NCBI GenBank assembly: GCA_011525915.1
Contig: WYBM01000005.1
Span: 62,001-126,000 of the forward strand
DNA: 64,000 nucleotides
Source of the DNA: Ardenticatenaceae bacterium
GTDB taxonomy: Bacteria > Chloroflexota > Anaerolineae > Promineifilales > Promineifilaceae
Direction of reading: 5' to 3'
How positions within the stretch are numbered: the stretch's first letter is position 1; every line of letters begins with the position of its first letter. Shown here piece after piece: positions 7,882-17,257 of this stretch. The translations under genes and the position numbers were made by a program. Below the pieces are notes generated by a model, which was not told the DNA's origin, searched no databases, and saw only the letters and a list, made by a program, of their open reading frames with translations.

Positions 7882-8760
7882 ATGTCAAATCACTCATCTG
7901 AAGACAACGGCCGTACCTCTCACCTTACCCGTAAAGGCAAACTTAAGCGCACTTTCTACGAAAGTGAACTGTCCCGTTTGCAAGAAGAATTGGTCAAACT
8001 GCAATACTGGGTTAAGGAACATGGGTTACGTGTGGTCATTCTTTTTGAAGGGCGTGACGCGGCCGGAAAAGGTGGTGTTATCAAGCGCATTGTCGAGCGC
8101 ACCAACCCCCGTATTGTGCGGGTGATAGCCCTGGGCACCCCCAGCGACCGGGAAAAGACCCAATGGTGGTTTCAGCGGTATGTGGCCCACTTGCCGGCGG
8201 CTGGGGAAATTGTGCTGTTTGACCGCAGTTGGTATAACCGGGCGCTGGTGGAATGGGTGATGGGCTTCTGCACCGAAGAGCAATATTGGGAATTCCTGCG
8301 CTCTTGCCCCCAGTTTGAGCGCATGTTACTGCGCTCGGGCATCATTCTGCTCAAATATTGGTTTTCTGTTAGCGAAGAGGAGCAAGAACGTCGCTTTCAA
8401 GCCAGGTTAGAGACGCCAACAAAACGATGGAAACTCAGCCCAATGGATTTAGAAGCCCGTGAAAAATGGGTGGAGTATTCCAAAGCCAAAGATCGCATGT
8501 TTGATTATACTGACATTAAACAATGCCTCTGGTATGTGGTGCCCGCTGATGACAAACGGCGTGCACGTCTTAACTGCATTTGCCACATCTTAAGCAGCAT
8601 TCCTTACAAAGACATTGCGCCATCGCCCATGACCCTTTCTGAGCGCCCCCCTGATTCCGGCTATGTACGCCCCCCTTACGAGGAGCAGACGTTTATACCC
8701 GACCTCTATGAGAATCGGGCTGAGGTAATCGGCAACAATACTTCAAAACTAGATCGCTGA
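7882..8760 (+). CDS. ppk2: Polyphosphate kinase 2 family protein
   Basis: Transfers phosphate between polyphosphate and nucleotides. The PPK2 core is complete: Walker A FEGRDAAGKGG near residue 55, the TNPR and LGTPSDRE segments, Walker B-like LFDRSWYNR near 113, and the lid FSVSEEEQERRFQ. Length (292 aa) fits one-domain PPK2; which nucleotide is used cannot be told from the sequence alone. A strong AAGAGGAGGAAG precedes the ATG. The sugar dehydrogenase gene follows after 15 nt. Confidence 0.94.
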   Translation: MSNHSSEDNGRTSHLTRKGKLKRTFYESELSRLQEELVKLQYWVKEHGLRVVILFEGRDAAGKGGVIKRIVERTNPRIVRVIALGTPSDREKTQWWFQRYVAHLPAAGEIVLFDRSWYNRALVEWVMGFCTEEQYWEFLRSCPQFERMLLRSGIILLKYWFSVSEEEQERRFQARLETPTKRWKLSPMDLEAREKWVEYSKAKDRMFDYTDIKQCLWYVVPADDKRRARLNCICHILSSIPYKDIAPSPMTLSERPPDSGYVRPPYEEQTFIPDLYENRAEVIGNNTSKLDR

Positions 8761-8775
8761 GGACATACACTTCAC

Positions 8776-9954
8776 ATGATGAACCGCAAAGTTATTCTCA
8801 CCCTGTTGCTTATTTTCCTGATCGTGGGCATTGCTGCCGTTATTGTTGTCTACCTGACAGTGGGGCGGCAGGTAAACCTTGCCGGCTTTCGGGGCAGCGG
8901 CAGCGAGGCGTCTTTGCAAGTGCCCACAGGCTTCCAGGTAGAAATTTTTGCCAGTGGCTTAACCGGACCGCGTTTTATATATTTTGGGCCAGATGGTGTA
9001 CTGTATGTGGCTGACCGGGGCAATGATCGTATTGTGGCCCTGCCAGATGCTGATGGCAACGGCCGTGCCGACCAGGTACAACTCTTTGCCGACCAGTTGG
9101 ATAGCCCCCACAGCCTGGTTTATCATGAAGGTGCCTGGTATGTGGGCGTGCCAGCAGGTGTGGTGCGCCTGGCCGATACAGACGGTGACGGCGTGGCTGA
9201 CCAGCGCACAACCCTCATTGACAGCTACACTCCACCCGGCCAGCACAGCACCCGCACTGTTGAATTTCTGCCAGACGGCCGTATGGTACTGGCTGCCGGT
9301 TCCACCTGCAACGTTTGCGAAGAAGCAGACCCTCGCCGCGCCGCCGTCACCATCTATGACAGTCCCGTAGGGCAAAACACAGCTACCGGTGAACGTGTGC
9401 TGGCCACCGGTTTACGTAATGCGGTGGGCCTGGCGGTTCAGCCGCAAACCGGTGAATTGTGGGCCAGCAACAACGGCCGTGACCTGATGGGGGATGATAC
9501 CCCACCCGAAACGATCTACATTGTGCGTGATGGCGCCCATTACGGCTGGCCCACCTGCCACAATGGGAACATCATAGACCCAGACATGGGTCAGCCCGAT
9601 GCCTGCGCTGGCGTGGAGCCACCCGTCGCTGAAATGCAGGCCCACATGGCGCCGCTGGGCATCACCTTTTACACCGGCGATGCCTTCCCCGCCGTTTACC
9701 AAGGGGATTTGTTCATCGCTTTGCACGGCTCATGGAACCGCCGTGAAGCTGTAGGCTACAAGGTCATGCGGCTGCCCCTGGACGGCCGTACGCCTACTGG
9801 CCCTGCTGAAGATTTTGTCACCGGCTGGTTACGGGAAGATGGCACGGTCGACGGCCGGCCCGTAGGCTTGGCAGTTGGTCCTGACGGCGCTCTTTACGTC
9901 AGCGATGATAAGGGTGGTTTTATCTACCGTATCTTCTACACCGGAGAACGTTGA
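8776..9954 (+). CDS. Membrane-anchored PQQ-type sugar dehydrogenase (sorbosone dehydrogenase-like)
   Basis: An N-terminal hydrophobic segment (residues about 5-30) acts as signal or membrane anchor, and a beta-propeller of the GdhB/sorbosone-dehydrogenase family follows. Visible marks are VPTGFQVEIFASGL, GPRFIYFGPDGVLYVADRG, DTDGDGVAD (calcium-type loop), GLRNAVGLAV and LHGSWNRREAVGYKV. The family oxidises sugars with PQQ or acts as a calcium-dependent propeller outside the cytoplasm. Length is 392 aa. Confidence 0.88.
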   Translation: MMNRKVILTLLLIFLIVGIAAVIVVYLTVGRQVNLAGFRGSGSEASLQVPTGFQVEIFASGLTGPRFIYFGPDGVLYVADRGNDRIVALPDADGNGRADQVQLFADQLDSPHSLVYHEGAWYVGVPAGVVRLADTDGDGVADQRTTLIDSYTPPGQHSTRTVEFLPDGRMVLAAGSTCNVCEEADPRRAAVTIYDSPVGQNTATGERVLATGLRNAVGLAVQPQTGELWASNNGRDLMGDDTPPETIYIVRDGAHYGWPTCHNGNIIDPDMGQPDACAGVEPPVAEMQAHMAPLGITFYTGDAFPAVYQGDLFIALHGSWNRREAVGYKVMRLPLDGRTPTGPAEDFVTGWLREDGTVDGRPVGLAVGPDGALYVSDDKGGFIYRIFYTGER

Positions 9955-10026
9955 GTACGCTGTAACAGAAGTTACGCACCCTTTGGTAGGGTAGGTCTTG
10001 TGCTTAAAAATAACTTCGTGTTTCAA

Positions 10027-10055
10027 GTGACCAGCATCTTTGAGATGCCGGTCAC
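10027..10055. repeat. Intergenic stem-loop
   Basis: GTGACCAGCATCT and AGATGCCGGTCAC form an imperfect stem-loop between the sugar dehydrogenase and the DUF3592 gene. There is no T-run, so it is not a clear terminator. Confidence 0.45.
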
Positions 10056-10135
10056 CTGGGTCAGCAAGAAGAAAAAAGTCGATGGGACGTTTGACATATT
10101 GCACAATACAAATCAATGAATAAAATCCTGTAGGT

Positions 10136-10738
10136 ATGATCGCCTTAATCATTCAACTTCTTATGCTTATGACACCGGCCATCAGCGCCGCAACCATTGC
10201 TTTAAAACTTGATGAGTTAAAGCGTGCCGGCTCCCGCAAGCAGTGGCCTGTTGCCCAGGCCACCATCACCGAGGTAAAGATTGTACCTACGGGTAAAAAA
10301 TACCAGGGGCAGCCTTTATACCGGCCGGAGGTAGCCCTATCTTACCGTGTAGATGGGATGGCTTATAACATTATCCAACAGCCGGTAGATGAAAAAGGGC
10401 TGGCCGACGGCCCCAAGCAGTGGGCGCGTGAGGTAACACTTAACTACAAGCCAGACACGGCCGTGCGCCTTTATTACAACCCCCAGCGCCCCAAACAGGC
10501 TACCTTACAACCTGGCCAGGCAACTGTAGATAAAGGCAAATGGATGATCATTGGGTTTGTCATGCTGGTCTTCAGTTTTATGCTCTGCGTTCTTAGCATT
10601 CTGGCCATCACCCACAAATATATGAATGTCACCACGACGATCAGCATGATGTTGGGCATTGTTGCCTTCATTATCATGCTTATGTTGGGGGTTCTTATTT
10701 CCCTGTTGGCTCAGGAAATGCGCGCCCAGAAAACATGA
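10136..10738 (+). CDS. DUF3592-like membrane protein, 200 aa
   Basis: One N-terminal helix is followed by a soluble beta-rich segment (WPVAQATITEVKI, then RPEVALSYRVDGMAY, then VRLYYNPQRPKQATL) that is characteristic of DUF3592. Two more hydrophobic helices lie at about residues 138-160 and 166-190. Function unknown. It has no obvious operon partner; the gene on its right is on the other strand. Confidence 0.78.
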   Translation: MIALIIQLLMLMTPAISAATIALKLDELKRAGSRKQWPVAQATITEVKIVPTGKKYQGQPLYRPEVALSYRVDGMAYNIIQQPVDEKGLADGPKQWAREVTLNYKPDTAVRLYYNPQRPKQATLQPGQATVDKGKWMIIGFVMLVFSFMLCVLSILAITHKYMNVTTTISMMLGIVAFIIMLMLGVLISLLAQEMRAQKT

Positions 10739-10766
10739 TAGGCCAAACTAAACACCAGACAGGTGG

Positions 10767-11624
10767 TTAGATAGCATCATAGGGTTCGGTAAAAGGACAA
10801 CCCATGTGCCTTATCACCTGATCAATATAGGCCAGATCAGCGGTGGATAAGTGTTCACCATACCCCCCCACTTTGCCCTGACGGACTTTAAAGCTCTCTT
10901 TGTCCTGTTTCTGACCGGGCTGCATTTTGTCATCGGCAAACGTACCTTTACCCTCCATTTTTTTCATATTGTCGAAGCTGGCAAAGGCCACGGCCGTGGT
11001 CAGCAGCGCCTCGTCTATATCTGTCACCTCCATAAAATACAGCGCCCGTCGCAGTGCTGCCACCGGGTCATGATGTAAATCCTCGTACCGCAGCAGCAAA
11101 AAATCACGCGGCACCCCCCGGTTGGTGTGCCACAAGTTGTAGAAAGCGACAACTTTTTTAACGCCATACCGCTCATCACGCACAAAGTCTGAGATAGGGC
11201 CATGAAAACGGTTGACCCGCCTGGTCGCCTGAAAGTAGCTGGAAACGAGCGTGTCACGCACGTCACGCATGAGGAAGATCACTTTGGCCGGGGCATAGGG
11301 GGCCTTATTGGCAGGCAGCCGGTTGTATGGATAACCTAAACGGATGTCAGCATAGTCGTGGGTAAAGTGAGACCGTAAGACACCGGGGACGGCCGTAAGG
11401 GCATAGGTGTCGATCATCTGTGTTTCCGGCAGGTGAAAGTGATCACACAATGCTTTGCCAATCATGAGACGCAGCCAGGTACGGCCGCACTTGGGGTAGG
11501 AGATAATAAAACATTGCACACTGCGCTTGTGAACCAACGGCCGTAAGGCCATGGTCTGGAGCTGGTAATAAAGTGACAAGATCATAGGCAAATTGTATCT
11601 GAAGTCTGGGAAAACCCGGTACAT
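10767..11624 (-). CDS. Sulfotransferase domain protein, 285 aa
   Basis: Transfers sulfate from PAPS to an acceptor. The 5'-phosphosulfate-binding loop SYPKCGRTWLRLMIG is at about residues 43-57, the 3'-phosphate site VIFLMRDVRDTLVSSYFQAT near 115-135, and the C-terminal loop RQGKVGGY near 248, as in cytosolic sulfotransferases. It is divergent from rfbC and close to a second sulfotransferase, which suggests surface polysaccharide or lipid modification. The start is uncertain because no ribosome binding site is clear. Confidence 0.88.
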   Translation of the reverse strand: MYRVFPDFRYNLPMILSLYYQLQTMALRPLVHKRSVQCFIISYPKCGRTWLRLMIGKALCDHFHLPETQMIDTYALTAVPGVLRSHFTHDYADIRLGYPYNRLPANKAPYAPAKVIFLMRDVRDTLVSSYFQATRRVNRFHGPISDFVRDERYGVKKVVAFYNLWHTNRGVPRDFLLLRYEDLHHDPVAALRRALYFMEVTDIDEALLTTAVAFASFDNMKKMEGKGTFADDKMQPGQKQDKESFKVRQGKVGGYGEHLSTADLAYIDQVIRHMGCPFTEPYDAI

Positions 11625-11715
11625 CTTGGGAATATACGTGGTACGTGCTGTAAGTGGTCTTATTGTCCAAAAGATGGGAAGTTGGTTTTAGACGGCTATT
11701 GAGCAGCTTTTCCGC

Positions 11716-11721
11716 TATAAT
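11716..11721 (+). promoter_or_regulatory. Possible -10 box for rfbC
   Basis: A TATAAT lies 46 nt before the rfbC start in the divergent gap with the sulfotransferase gene. A -35 box at the right distance is not obvious. Confidence 0.35.
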
Positions 11722-11767
11722 CACGACGCTGGTAATGATAAAATTAACGCTGGAGATGGGAGATTTT

Positions 11768-12343
11768 ATGCCTTTTCAATTTACCCCCCTGGACATTCCT
11801 GACGTCATTCTGGTTGAAACACGGCGCTTTGGTGATGATCGCGGCTTTTTTATGGAGACATACAAACAACCTGAGTTTGCCGCCAATGGCATTCCGGGGC
11901 CATTTACCCAGGACAACTGTTCACACTCAGCCCGTGGGGTTTTGCGCGGTTTGCATTTTCAAATACCCCCGTTTGCCCAGGGGAAGCTGATCGCAGCCGT
12001 GCAAGGAGAAATTTTTGACGTGGCCGTAGACATCCGTCATGGCTCGCCCACCTACAAGCAGTGGGTTGGCCGGGCGCTTTCCGCCACCAACGGCCGTATG
12101 CTTTACATTCCACCCGGTTTTGCTCACGGCTTTTGTGTTCTGAGCGAGACCGCCACACTCACCTACAAAGTGACCGAAGTGTATATGCCTGATTTTGAGC
12201 AGGGCATCATGTGGAATGACCCGGACATTGGCATCAACTGGCCGGTCATTGAGCCCATCCTCTCCAGGCGAGACAGTCACTTGCCGCCGTTGAGCCAGGT
12301 AGACAAATCCTTTGTCTGGGAAAGCATGGCTGATCGCCGGTAA
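11768..12343 (+). CDS. rfbC: dTDP-4-dehydrorhamnose 3,5-epimerase family protein
   Basis: Cupin epimerase of nucleotide-sugar metabolism. Motifs in order are DDRGFFMETY, FTQDNCSHSARGVLRGLHFQ (catalytic His), VDIRHGSPTYKQW, LYIPPGFAHGFCVLSE and PDIGINWP. The length of 191 aa is normal. The ATG at 11768 (MPFQFT) has GGAGATGGGAG upstream; the in-frame extension is not protein-like. RmlA, B and D partners are not in the window. Confidence 0.93.
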   Translation: MPFQFTPLDIPDVILVETRRFGDDRGFFMETYKQPEFAANGIPGPFTQDNCSHSARGVLRGLHFQIPPFAQGKLIAAVQGEIFDVAVDIRHGSPTYKQWVGRALSATNGRMLYIPPGFAHGFCVLSETATLTYKVTEVYMPDFEQGIMWNDPDIGINWPVIEPILSRRDSHLPPLSQVDKSFVWESMADRR

Positions 12344-12355
12344 TCGGAGAAAGTA

Positions 12356-13360
12356 ATGTCTGCAAGCGACATTCGGCGGCAAATTTTTATTGGTGGGTGC
12401 AGCCGCAGTGGCACCACGCTGCTGGGAGCCATGTTGGGCAGCCATCAGGAGATCATTTGTACACCGGAATCGCACTTTAAGATTGACATACTGCGCTCGC
12501 CTCTGATGAACGCGCAAGGCACAGACATCGTGGCAGCCGTCGATCTCATTAACCGGCACTGGCGTTTTAAGATTTGGGAAACGCCGCTAGATATCACGGC
12601 CGTGCCCGCAGCCACCATGAATGGCGCTTACGCCTGCCTGATGGGGTATGTGGTCAGCCAATATGCTGCCCAGCACCATAAGCCAGCCGCTTCCATTTGG
12701 GCAGACCACACCCCGGAAAACATCAGCTATGCCCACACCCTGTTGGCACAATTTCCCCGGGCAAAAATCATTCACATTGTGCGCGATGGCCGGGCTGTAG
12801 CCGCCTCGATCATGGCATTGGACTGGGGACCCAATTCCATCATCAAAGCGTCACGCTGGTGGATGCGTATGGTATCATTTGGCCTGGCGGCGGAATCTGC
12901 CCTGGGGCCGGAACAGGTGATACGGATAAAGTATGAAGAGCTGGTCACCAATCCAGAGGGGGTTTTACGGCCATTGTGTGACTTTCTGGCAATAACCTAC
13001 CAACCCGAAATGACCCAGGCGGCCGGCTTCACCCCCCCCCGTTATACCACCAACCAGCACACCCTTGTTGGCCAACAGCCAGACACCAGGCTAACCAGCC
13101 GGTGGCAGCAAAAACTCACACCACGTCAGATCGAAATCTTTGAAAACCAGACCCGTGATTATCTCACCTATCTGGGGTATCCCTTACACTATGGGCTCAA
13201 AGCCAGAGGGCCGGCTTTTTGGGAAGTGCAAAAAGGCAAACTGACAGAGCTGGTTAGAGGTGAAATTATCAACAAAATAAAGTGGCTAAAGCGCAGTTAT
13301 CCCTTCTGGCTCTCACGTGATTTCTACAAACAGGCTGGCCTCAGCGACAGGAACAACTAG
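12356..13360 (+). CDS. Sulfotransferase family protein, 334 aa
   Basis: The PAPS-binding loop is IFIGGCSRSGTTLLGAMLGS at about residues 10-29, and the 3'-phosphate site KIIHIVRDGRAVAASIMAL lies near 137-155. The pattern resembles sulfotransf_3 type proteins. It starts 12 nt after rfbC and is probably cotranscribed with it. The TAG stop is the first three bases of a structured intergenic element. Confidence 0.88.
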   Translation: MSASDIRRQIFIGGCSRSGTTLLGAMLGSHQEIICTPESHFKIDILRSPLMNAQGTDIVAAVDLINRHWRFKIWETPLDITAVPAATMNGAYACLMGYVVSQYAAQHHKPAASIWADHTPENISYAHTLLAQFPRAKIIHIVRDGRAVAASIMALDWGPNSIIKASRWWMRMVSFGLAAESALGPEQVIRIKYEELVTNPEGVLRPLCDFLAITYQPEMTQAAGFTPPRYTTNQHTLVGQQPDTRLTSRWQQKLTPRQIEIFENQTRDYLTYLGYPLHYGLKARGPAFWEVQKGKLTELVRGEIINKIKWLKRSYPFWLSRDFYKQAGLSDRNN

Positions 13361-13473
13361 GTAAACCGCAGAAAGTTTGCGCAAATCCACCGCACCAGGT
13401 TTTTGCGGTTTCCTCGAGGAATCGGCAACGCCTAAAGCGATGTTATTTCTGAATTATTGTTGCCGATTACCTA
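13358..13473. repeat. Twin-hairpin intergenic element, copy 1
   Basis: A 116-bp element bounded by TAGGTAA and TTACCTA. Hairpin A pairs AAACCGCA with TGCGGTTT, and hairpin B pairs AATCGGCAAC with GTTGCCGATT; the palindrome CTCGAG sits between them. Both ends double as TAG stop codons: the left for the sulfotransferase, the right (complement strand) for the MntR-type regulator. A second copy is at 40197-40311. Confidence 0.85.
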
Positions 13474-14181
13474 ACCCTGTACCCTTACCAGGATTCCGGC
13501 AGCCACGTTCTGGCCAATGACTCTTTGCCGGCCATCTACGTCAATGGTAATGGGGCCTTGAAAAGGAGCTACCTCCGTTACCCGCACCACAGCGCCCGGC
13601 ACTAACCCCAGGTCGGCCAGGTAACGCAGTAATTCGCTGTTGCTATCATCCATGATTCGCTTGACACATACCTGGGTACCCGCACCAATAGAGACCAACG
13701 GCCGTGCGTCTACCCGTGTCATTTTGCCCTCTTTTGTGGGGATGGGGTCGCCATGCGGGTCAAATTTAGGATGATTGAGGGCTGCGGCAATACGCTCCTC
13801 CAGCTTTTCGCTGATGACATGCTCTAGAATATCAGCCTGCTCGTGAACCTCATCCCAGGTAAAACCCAATGCCTCAATCAGGTAAAGTTCAATCAGGCGA
13901 TGATGGCGGATCACTTCCAGCGCCAGCTTTTCACCGGCTGGCGTCAGGGTTACTCCGTAATGTTTTTCATAATTCACCAGATTTAACTTCGCCAGCCGCT
14001 GGATCATGCTGGTAGCTGATGCTGGCTTGACACTGCGGGCCTCCGCAATGCGTGAGGTGGATACCGGAGATTCAGCCGATGCCAGGGTATAGATAGTTTT
14101 CAGGTAATCTTCAATGGCCTGATGATTTAAGTTATGACGCTGTAAGGAAGTACCTTCCGGAAGTGAGTTAATTTCGGGCAT
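13471..14181 (-). CDS. DtxR/MntR family metal-dependent transcriptional regulator
   Basis: Metal-sensing repressor of 236 aa. The N-terminal winged helix (AIEDYLKTIYTLA, SRIAEARSVKPASATSMIQRL) is followed by the metal-binding dimerisation domain (HHRLIELYLIEALGFTWDEVHEQADILEH split over residues 90-120). A C-terminal FeoA-like SH3 domain is at about 160-236. Conserved His/Glu ligands typical of MntR/IdeR are present; whether it senses Mn or Fe cannot be decided. The target is not obvious from its neighbours. Confidence 0.92.
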   Translation of the reverse strand: MPEINSLPEGTSLQRHNLNHQAIEDYLKTIYTLASAESPVSTSRIAEARSVKPASATSMIQRLAKLNLVNYEKHYGVTLTPAGEKLALEVIRHHRLIELYLIEALGFTWDEVHEQADILEHVISEKLEERIAAALNHPKFDPHGDPIPTKEGKMTRVDARPLVSIGAGTQVCVKRIMDDSNSELLRYLADLGLVPGAVVRVTEVAPFQGPITIDVDGRQRVIGQNVAAGILVRVQG

Positions 14182-14333
14182 GTTTTATCACGATTTGATT
14201 GCTGATATGGTTGATGCAGGGGCAATCTAACACACCCTCCCCACGCCTGTCAAGAAACACCTCCTAATATGGCCTGGCAAAAACAGCTGGAAGGCATCTT
14301 CGGGCCGTTAGATGGATACACAATGGCAGGGGC

Positions 14334-14621
14334 TTACAGAGCGGCCAGCAACAAAACAACAACACCACCCATCCCCACAAGCTGTCCCATGATCACTGTT
14401 CCCCACGCCGAAACGCCATAATACCGCTGGGAAACCAGTCCGGCTACCAATAACCCCACGGCCAGGCACAGGAATGCCACGCCAACCAGCACCACACCAG
14501 ACCACAACAGGGAAGCCAACAATATCAAGGGTAAGGCCAGGGCCACGGCCGTGGCCCCACTGGCCGGCCCGCGGCTTTCACTTTCAGACTGGTAAGGAAA
14601 GGTTTCTGGTTGGGTCATCAT
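14334..14621 (-). CDS. Small two-helix membrane protein, 95 aa
   Basis: Unrecognised. A polar N-terminus of about 20 residues precedes two or three hydrophobic segments (about 24-62 and 74-95), with no charged residues in the helices. GGAGATACGAG lies before the ATG pair. Its shape resembles small ATP-synthase-associated or AtpI-like proteins, but there is no ATP synthase nearby and no motif supports that. Confidence 0.55.
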   Translation of the reverse strand: MMTQPETFPYQSESESRGPASGATAVALALPLILLASLLWSGVVLVGVAFLCLAVGLLVAGLVSQRYYGVSAWGTVIMGQLVGMGGVVVLLLAAL

Positions 14622-14760
14622 CTCGTATCTCCATCTAACTGTGTCACCTTGTCAATGGTGTAAGTATGCTGCAAGATAAGACGAGGTTCTTGGCGGAAAA
14701 GTTCCGTCTTCATGATATTTTCCCTACGCAACCAACACGCACCTACTTCAAGTGTCCGGC

Positions 14761-17214
14761 TCAGACAGCCAGGGCCACCATAATCGGCTCAGTCGCAATG
14801 AGGGGCAGGTCAGGCGGGGTACGGCCGTCAATCACCACATCCTTTGCCCGGGTTATACTCATCAAATCCGCCCGCCCTTGTGGTAACAGCGCAGCCAACA
14901 GGGCATCTGACGTACCCAGGTAGAGGGTGGTCAGTTCCATACCCAAAGCCAGATTGTGTTCGCTTTTGTAACGACGCACGGCCGTGGCCACTTTCACCAA
15001 CGCTTCACCCGCGGTCAGCGCCGCTTCATCTAACCAGGCCGGGCTGCCTTGGGGCCAGGGCGCCCGGTGAATGGAATCCACATCTACGGCCGTGAATAAC
15101 CCACTGTAGATCATCTCCGTGATATGGGGCAAGATGGGTGCAAATAATTTCAGGGTCGTCAATAACACATGGTGCAGCGTCCAGCGGGCCCCTTCTCCCT
15201 CGCCATCATGAGCATACAGCCGAAGTTTGGCCATTTCCAGGTAATTATCGGCCAACACACGCCAAAAATAGTACTCTGTTTCGCTTTTAGCGGTAGCAAA
15301 ATCATACGCCTCCCACAAAGGGTTTACCCGCTCAATAAGCTGCTGAGTGTGCGCCAATATCCAACGGTCAGCCAGAGACAAAGCCGGGGGTGCGGCATTT
15401 AAATCACCGGGTGTTAACGGCTGATCACCCCAAAAGCGTGCTGCAAACCTGGCTACGTTCCAGAGTTTGGTTACCAGCTTCGCCCCGGCTTGTATCTTTT
15501 CCTCGCTGATGGTCGCATCTTTGCCGATGGCCGTGCTGGCGGCCCAATAGCGCACCGCATCAGCCGAGTATTGCTCAATCATCGTCAGCGGATCCATTGG
15601 GCCACTGCCGCGGCTTTTGCTGATTTTACCCATGCCTTCGGGGGCCAATCCCCAACCAGAGATGGCTACGTTATCAAACGGCCGTGTGCCAAAGTGCAAA
15701 TAGGATTTCACAATGGTATAAAATGCCCAGGTGCGAATAATCTCGTGTGCCTGCGGCCGCAATGTAAACGGAAAAACCTGGGCATACAAGGCATCATCAT
15801 GGCCCCATTGGCCGGCGATCTGCGGCGAGAGGGAGGAGGTAAACCAGGTATCAAACACATCCGTTTCCGGTGTAAAACGGGTGCCCTGGCAGTGGCTGCA
15901 AGGGGCCGACGGCCGTGACCGAGATGGGTCTATGGGTAAATCTGTATCATCGGCCAGCACAGTCTGACCACAGTCGGCACAGTACCAGATGGGGAAGGGC
16001 ACCCCAAAATAGCGCTGACGGCTGATACACCAATCCCACCCAAGGGTTTCTATCCACTGCCGGTAGCGAGTTTGCATATGGGGTGGACGCCAGGCAATTT
16101 GGGCACCGATGGCCAGAAATTCATCTTTAAAGTCCAACACGCGGATAAACCACTGCGGTGTGACCACATATTCCACCGGCGTGTCACACCGTTCATGCAC
16201 ACGCACCGTTTGGGCCAGGGGCTTTTCGTCCAGCAGCTCCCCTCGCTCATCCATAGCCTGGGTAATAGCCTGCCACGCCTCTTTGACGGTCAGCCCGGCA
16301 AAGGCATGGGCGGCCGCCGTTAGACGGCCGTCACGCCCCATGATCTCCATAAGGGGCAGGTCATGGGTGCGCCACCAGGTCACATCGGCCGTATCACCAA
16401 AGGTACAGCACATCACCGCCCCGGTACCCTTATGGGGATCGGCCGCCGGGTCAGCCAACAAGGGTACGGTGCGCTCAAAAAGGGGAATGGTAACCGATTG
16501 GCCAATAAAGGATTGGTAACGGCCGTCTTCAGGATGGACAAACACGGCCACACAGGCCGGCAGCAGTTCGGGGCGGGTGGTGGCAATGGGTAAGGTGGCC
16601 CCATCTGGCAGGCGAAAACCCAGGGTATAAAAGATCGTCTCGCGTTCCAGGTCATCTACATCTGCCTGGGCAATGGCCGTCTGGCATTCTGGGCACCAGA
16701 TGGCCGGCGCCTGCTGCCGGTAAGCCAGCCCTTTCCGGTAAAGATCAATAAACGACCATTGAGCCGTGCGACGAGAACGGTCATCAATGCTGCGGTAGGT
16801 ATAACGCCAATCGATGGAAAGGCCCAGGCGCTGCCACAAATGGCGGTACTCTTTGGCCGCGGCTTCGCTGGCGGCCAGGCAGCGGGCAACAAACGCCTCA
16901 CGGCCAATGTCCGCAGCGCGCAAGCCTTCTCTTTTTTCTACCAGGCGTTCGGTGGGCAGGCCATTGTCATCATAGCCCATGGGGTAATAAACATTACGGC
17001 CGTTCATCCGCCAGAACCGGGCGATGAAGTCTGTGTGGCTGTAAGAATAAACGTGCCCCAGGTGTAAATGACCAGACACGGTGGGGGGTGGTGTATCAAT
17101 GGTAAAACGGGGCGCCGCCGACGCCGGGTCATAATAAAAGACGCCCTGTGCTTGCCAGGTGTTTTGCAGGCCGGGTTCGGCCGTTTGTGGATGGTACCGT
17201 TTAGGCAGAGTCAT
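14761..17214 (-). CDS. valS: Valyl-tRNA synthetase
   Basis: Charges tRNA-Val. Class I signatures are present: HIGH-type HLGH (PTVSGHLHLGHVYSY, near residue 42) and KMSKS-type KISKSRG near residue 525. A CP1 editing region lies between. The C-terminal anticodon-binding domain is present, but the protein is short (817 aa), like the archaeal-type ValRS. The ATG at 17214 is chosen because GGAGGTATATC precedes it. A T-box leader upstream indicates regulation by uncharged tRNA-Val. Confidence 0.96.
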   Translation of the reverse strand: MTLPKRYHPQTAEPGLQNTWQAQGVFYYDPASAAPRFTIDTPPPTVSGHLHLGHVYSYSHTDFIARFWRMNGRNVYYPMGYDDNGLPTERLVEKREGLRAADIGREAFVARCLAASEAAAKEYRHLWQRLGLSIDWRYTYRSIDDRSRRTAQWSFIDLYRKGLAYRQQAPAIWCPECQTAIAQADVDDLERETIFYTLGFRLPDGATLPIATTRPELLPACVAVFVHPEDGRYQSFIGQSVTIPLFERTVPLLADPAADPHKGTGAVMCCTFGDTADVTWWRTHDLPLMEIMGRDGRLTAAAHAFAGLTVKEAWQAITQAMDERGELLDEKPLAQTVRVHERCDTPVEYVVTPQWFIRVLDFKDEFLAIGAQIAWRPPHMQTRYRQWIETLGWDWCISRQRYFGVPFPIWYCADCGQTVLADDTDLPIDPSRSRPSAPCSHCQGTRFTPETDVFDTWFTSSLSPQIAGQWGHDDALYAQVFPFTLRPQAHEIIRTWAFYTIVKSYLHFGTRPFDNVAISGWGLAPEGMGKISKSRGSGPMDPLTMIEQYSADAVRYWAASTAIGKDATISEEKIQAGAKLVTKLWNVARFAARFWGDQPLTPGDLNAAPPALSLADRWILAHTQQLIERVNPLWEAYDFATAKSETEYYFWRVLADNYLEMAKLRLYAHDGEGEGARWTLHHVLLTTLKLFAPILPHITEMIYSGLFTAVDVDSIHRAPWPQGSPAWLDEAALTAGEALVKVATAVRRYKSEHNLALGMELTTLYLGTSDALLAALLPQGRADLMSITRAKDVVIDGRTPPDLPLIATEPIMVALAV

Positions 17215-17257
17215 GATATACCTCCATATCATGGGTTATGGGCAATCACATCATTAC

